NCBI RefSeq assembly: GCF_001524445.2
Contig: NZ_CP013418.1
Location: forward strand, 2,294,001-2,358,000
DNA length: 64,000 nucleotides
Source of the DNA: Burkholderia savannae
GTDB lineage: Bacteria; Pseudomonadota; Gammaproteobacteria; Burkholderiales; Burkholderiaceae
Reading direction: 5' to 3'
Part shown: in pieces, positions 60,624 through 64,000 of the stretch
How the letters are laid out: every line of letters starts with the position of its first letter
How positions within the stretch are numbered: the first letter of the stretch is position 1
Position numbers and translations under genes: made by a program
The notes under the pieces: model-generated
Database searches by the model: none
What the model was told of the DNA's origin: nothing
What the model saw: the letters and a program-made list of their open reading frames with translations, nothing else

Positions 60624-62114
60624 ATGCATCCGATCCACTTCTCAGCTCTGCACACGGATATGCGAAACGAAAGCCACACCGACCGCGAGCGCCGCCGTTC
60701 GACGAAGATCGTCGCGACGCTCGGCCCGTCGAGCTCCACGGAGCCCACGATCGAAGCGCTCGCGCGCGCGGGCGCCGACGTCTTCCGCCTGAATTTCAGC
60801 CACGGCACGCATGCCGATCACGCGTCGCGCCACGCGGCCGTGCGCGCGATCGAGGCGCGCATCGGGCATCCGATCGGCATCCTGCTCGATCTGCAGGGCC
60901 CGAAGCTGCGCGTCGGGCAGTTCGCGGGCGCTCGCGCGCGGATCGCGAAGGGCCAGCCGTTCGTGTTCGACCTGAACCCCGCGCCCGGCGACGCGCAGCG
61001 CGTGTCGCTGCCGCACCCCGAGATTTTCGACGCGGCCCGGCCGGGCCATCTGCTTCTCGTCGACGACGGCAAGCTGCGGTTTCGCGTGGAGGCGGTGTCG
61101 GCGGGACGCATCGAGGCGGTCGCGCTGCTCGACGGGATCGTGTCCGATCGCAAGGGCGTCAGCGTGCCCGACGCGACACTCGCGATCCCGGCGCTGTCCG
61201 CGAAGGATCGCGACGATCTCGAATTCGGGCTGTCGCTCGGCGTCGACTGGGTCGCGCTGTCGTTCGTGCAGACCGCGCAGGACGTGCACGACGCGCGCGC
61301 GCTGATCGGCTCGCGCGCCGCGATCGTCGCGAAGATCGAGAAGCCGCAGGCGGTGACGAACATCGTCGACATCGTCGAGGCCGCCGATGCGGTGATGGTC
61401 GCGCGCGGCGATCTCGGCGTGGAGATGTCGCTCGAGGACGTGCCGAGCGTGCAGAAGCGGATCATCCGGCTCGCGCGCGCGGCGGGCAAGCCGGTGATCG
61501 TCGCGACGCAGATGCTCGAATCGATGACGCTCGCGCCGACGCCGACGCGCGCGGAGGCGTCCGACGTCGCCGCGGCCGTCTACGACGGCGCGGACGCGGT
61601 GATGCTGTCGGCCGAATCGGCGTCGGGCGAGTATCCGGTCGAGGCGGTGGACTTCATGCGCAAGATCATCGCGACGACCGAGGCGGACCCGATCCAGCCG
61701 CAGTTGATGAAGGCGATCGTCACCGCGCACGCGCCGAACGCCACCGACGCGATCGGCGCGGCGATCGAGGTGGTATCGGATACACTGCGGCTCGGCGCCG
61801 CCGTCACGTACACGGCGTCGGGCGCCACCGCGATACGCCTGTCCCGCCTGCGGCCGAGCACCGCGATCCTGAGCCTCACGCCGCGCGCCGACGTCGCGCG
61901 GCGGCTCACGCTCGCGTGGGGCGTGCGCTCGCGCGTCGCGGTCGAGGCGACGGGCATCGAGAACATCGTCGAGATCGCGATCGAGGCCGCGCACGCGGAA
62001 GGATTCCCGACGGACGAATGCCCGATCGTCGTCGCCGCGGGCGTGCCGTTCGGGCATCCCGGCTCGACGAACCTGATGCGCATCGTCTGGCCGACCGAAA
62101 TGACGCGACAATAG
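60624..62114 (+). CDS. pyk: Pyruvate kinase
   Basis: The enzyme converts phosphoenolpyruvate and ADP to pyruvate and ATP. The frame gives 496 residues from ATG 60624 or 484 from ATG 60660; the latter starts close to STKIVATLGPSSS, the usual N-terminus, and neither has a good ribosome site. Catalytic features are RLNFSHG, ILLDLQGPKLRVG, the signature IVAKIEKPQAV and VARGDLGVEM with VATQMLESM. It follows glycerate kinase by 37 bp. Its presence here implies a dedicated route from 2-phosphoglycerate, via enolase encoded elsewhere, to pyruvate. Confidence 0.95.
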   Translation: MHPIHFSALHTDMRNESHTDRERRRSTKIVATLGPSSSTEPTIEALARAGADVFRLNFSHGTHADHASRHAAVRAIEARIGHPIGILLDLQGPKLRVGQFAGARARIAKGQPFVFDLNPAPGDAQRVSLPHPEIFDAARPGHLLLVDDGKLRFRVEAVSAGRIEAVALLDGIVSDRKGVSVPDATLAIPALSAKDRDDLEFGLSLGVDWVALSFVQTAQDVHDARALIGSRAAIVAKIEKPQAVTNIVDIVEAADAVMVARGDLGVEMSLEDVPSVQKRIIRLARAAGKPVIVATQMLESMTLAPTPTRAEASDVAAAVYDGADAVMLSAESASGEYPVEAVDFMRKIIATTEADPIQPQLMKAIVTAHAPNATDAIGAAIEVVSDTLRLGAAVTYTASGATAIRLSRLRPSTAILSLTPRADVARRLTLAWGVRSRVAVEATGIENIVEIAIEAAHAEGFPTDECPIVVAAGVPFGHPGSTNLMRIVWPTEMTRQ

Positions 62115-62191
62115 GCGTCGGGCCGGGCGCCGGCCCGCGGCCCGCCTGGCCGCCGGCTTTGCCGCCGTTCCCGCAACCCGACCTGACCGCC

Positions 62192-63394
62192 ATGATGATC
62201 GATGCCCGGCTCGCGACTGAAATCGTCGCACGCACCGTCGAAGTGATGCCGTTCGACGTGAACGTGATGGACGCGCACGGCCTGATCCTGGCGAGCAGCG
62301 ACGCGGCGCGCGTGGGCGAGATCCACGCGGGCGCGCAGCTCGCGCTGGCCCGCGCGCGCGCAGTCGAGATCGACGACGCGATGGCCGCGAACCTGAGCGG
62401 CGTGCGGCCCGGCATCAATCTGCCGCTCAGCGTGCGCGGCAAGGTGTGCGGCGTGATCGGCGTCACCGGCGAGCCGGACGCGGTGCGCGGCTTCGGCGAG
62501 CTGCTGCGCGTCACGGCGGAATTGATCCTCGAGCGCGAGCAGTTGACGGTCGAATTGCGCCGCAACGCGCGCCATCGGGAAGAGTTCGTTCTCCAGCTTC
62601 TGAGGCGCACGGCCGCGTCCGCCGAGCTCGAAGCATGGGCCGACCGGCTCGGCATCGACGTGCGCGTCGCGCATGCGGCGATCGTGTGCCGCCTGAGCGG
62701 CGTCGATGCGGACCCGGAGGCGGGCGTCGGCCAGATCGAGGCGATGCAGTCGCAGCTCGCGCACGAGTGGCCGCAGTTGCTGACCGCGAAGACGTCGTAT
62801 CTGGAGCTCGTGATGTTCGATGCGATCGATGCGCGCGCGGCCCGCGACGGCGCGCTGGCGAAGCATGCCGGCAAGCGGCTCGCCGCGCTGGAGGGCACGC
62901 TGCGCAAGGTCGCGACGCAGCCGTTCTCGCTCGCGCTCGGCATCGCGCTCGACGGGATCGACGGCTTCGAGCGTTCGTATCAGTGCGCGCTCGCGACGCT
63001 GCGCGTCGGCGCGGCCCGCGCGCCGCGGGAGAACACGTACTCGTACTACGAATTCGTGCTGCCCGTCTTGCTGTCGGCGCTGTCGCAAGGCTGGCAGGCG
63101 CAGCAGTTGCGCTTGCCGCTCACGCGCCTGCTTGCGCGCGAGCGGCGCTCCGGCGCGCTGCTCGACACGCTGAAGGCCTGGTACGCGAACGACGGCCACC
63201 CGAGCGCCACGGCCGAGGCGCTCGGCATTCATCGCAATACGCTCGATTACCGGCTGCAGCAGATCCGCGACGCGACGGGCCTCGATCTCGGCGCGATGGA
63301 CGATCGGCTCTGGCTGTACATCGCGCTGCAGACGACGGTGAGCCGCCGCGACGGTGATGAGGGCGGCGCAGGCGACGGACGTTCGGCGAGCTGA
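62192..63394 (+). CDS. cdaR: CdaR-type sugar diacid and glycerate regulator
   Basis: CdaR proteins activate genes for uptake and use of sugar diacids and glycerate. The frame starts at ATG 62192 and has 400 residues. The N-terminal diacid-recognition domain is clear (LATEIVARTVEVMPFDVNVMD and GIILAS-like GLILASSDAAR, with NLPLSVRGKVCGVIGVTG). The C-terminal PucR-type HTH is at about 320-380 (HPSATAEALGIHRNTLDYRL). It ends the MFS-glxK-pyk-cdaR operon, 77 bp after pyk. It is a good candidate to bind the repeat at 57910-57949. Confidence 0.93.
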   Translation: MMIDARLATEIVARTVEVMPFDVNVMDAHGLILASSDAARVGEIHAGAQLALARARAVEIDDAMAANLSGVRPGINLPLSVRGKVCGVIGVTGEPDAVRGFGELLRVTAELILEREQLTVELRRNARHREEFVLQLLRRTAASAELEAWADRLGIDVRVAHAAIVCRLSGVDADPEAGVGQIEAMQSQLAHEWPQLLTAKTSYLELVMFDAIDARAARDGALAKHAGKRLAALEGTLRKVATQPFSLALGIALDGIDGFERSYQCALATLRVGAARAPRENTYSYYEFVLPVLLSALSQGWQAQQLRLPLTRLLARERRSGALLDTLKAWYANDGHPSATAEALGIHRNTLDYRLQQIRDATGLDLGAMDDRLWLYIALQTTVSRRDGDEGGAGDGRSAS

Positions 63395-64000
63395 TCGGCG
63401 GCAAGCCGCACGGCATCGATCGATCCGGGGCGCACGCGGCGCGCACGTGGCCGCACCTTCGCATGCGCGTTCCGTGCGCTCACCGCGCTTCCTGCACGCT
63501 GTCGAACGGCGCGCGCAACCCCGTTGTCGTCCCATTGTCACCTAATTTCCCGCCGCGTCCGCCTTGCCCGCGTTTCCGGGCGTCTCGCGCTTACCGAACC
63601 ACCCGTTGCTCGATTTTCTGAAATATCCGTAAATGATACGGATATTTTTTTGAAATTTTCCGATTATAAATATCGTGCGCGCATGTCGTGTTTGGGAGAT
63701 ATATGTCGCCGAATTGAGCGGAATGATTTCGTGCAAATGAACGGATCGACCGATTGGTTTGGAGTCTTATGAATTTCGCGAGAAACTTCGATTTTTAACA
63801 AATACTTTCGTGCGAATCGCATTCAAACATCGCACGATTTATCGTAGACTTCGTTCCGTTCCAATCGTCAAGATTAATACGGGAACGTCGTCGCTGCAGC
63901 TCCCGGTGTTTCATCGAGACGACGAATGTTCCCTGTTTCGCTTCAATGTTGCTCGCTTGAACCGGCGCCGGCGCATCGACGGCGCCGGAGCACCGATGAT
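63395..64000. other. Intergenic region at the window end
   Basis: After cdaR there is no supported gene to the end of the window. A perfect hairpin with T run is at 63621-63651. The stretch 63600-63860 is AT-rich, resembling a promoter region for a gene beyond the window. Confidence 0.5.
63621..63651 (+). terminator. AT-rich intrinsic terminator downstream of cdaR
   Basis: AAATATCCGTA (63621-63631) pairs perfectly with TACGGATATTT (63637-63647) around AATGA, and T residues run to 63651. The 11-bp stem is AT-rich, so it could also be an operator. It lies 227 bp past cdaR. Confidence 0.55.

Noticed and set aside
1..64000. tRNA or rRNA genes, phage attachment sites
   Set aside because: No cloverleaf, rRNA-like stretch or att-type flanking direct repeat was recognised by eye; a covariance-model scan would be needed to exclude small RNAs.

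Overview
The window looks like part of a Burkholderia replicon, most likely chromosome 2 of a pseudomallei-group species. The reasons are the high GC with strong G/C third-position preference, a YadA-type autotransporter with long head repeats, a complete Burkholderia-style type VI secretion system (T6SS) and an ACS-type glycerate utilisation operon. The species call is inference, because no database search was possible.

Layout. (1) 1-5054: a trimeric autotransporter with 13 copies of an 84-bp repeat, then on the minus strand a PqaA-like secreted protein and a YfaZ-like outer-membrane protein. (2) 5639-10422: a four-gene chaperone-usher fimbrial operon (pilin, chaperone, usher, pilin). (3) 10454-12822: only 31 bp later, a short DotU/TssL-like protein and a TssM-like protein fused to an OmpA domain. 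This looks like a miniature second T6SS membrane-complex pair. (4) 13170-30362 (+): tssB, tssC, hcp, tssJ, tssK, tssL, tssM, an unknown gene, vgrG with a 22-copy PPPTEE tail, a PAAR gene and an rhs gene that lacks a toxin tip. (5) 30255-39142 (-): a GlcNAc-type glycosyltransferase, a FimH-like two-domain adhesin, tssA, tssG, tssF, tssE, tagJ and a TagK-like FHA gene, with clpV (tssH) divergent on the plus strand (39626-42292). All thirteen core T6SS parts (TssA-M) are present and look intact.

(6) 42693-57254: a fimbrial and regulatory accessory block. It holds a BvgS-like hybrid histidine kinase with REC and HPt domains, a 64-residue unknown protein, two paralogous FimZ/RcsB-like response regulators, a second chaperone-usher set (usher, chaperone, two DUF1120-type pilins), a decayed IS5-family transposase between the two pilins and a small H-NS-like protein. 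Spacers here are long and AT-rich. (7) 58023-63394: a very GC-rich operon of ACS-family MFS transporter, glycerate 2-kinase, pyruvate kinase and a CdaR-type regulator, which together could take glycerate to pyruvate.

Working together: the T6SS genes should build one cell-envelope-spanning contractile machine. Fimbrial genes lie before it, inside its minus-strand arm (the adhesin) and after it. The kinase, two regulators and H-NS-like protein are plausible controllers of the fimbriae and perhaps of the T6SS. The most unusual features are the TssL/TssM-OmpA minipair joined to a fimbrial operon, the adhesin and glycosyltransferase in the T6SS arm, the VgrG tail and the tip-less Rhs protein.
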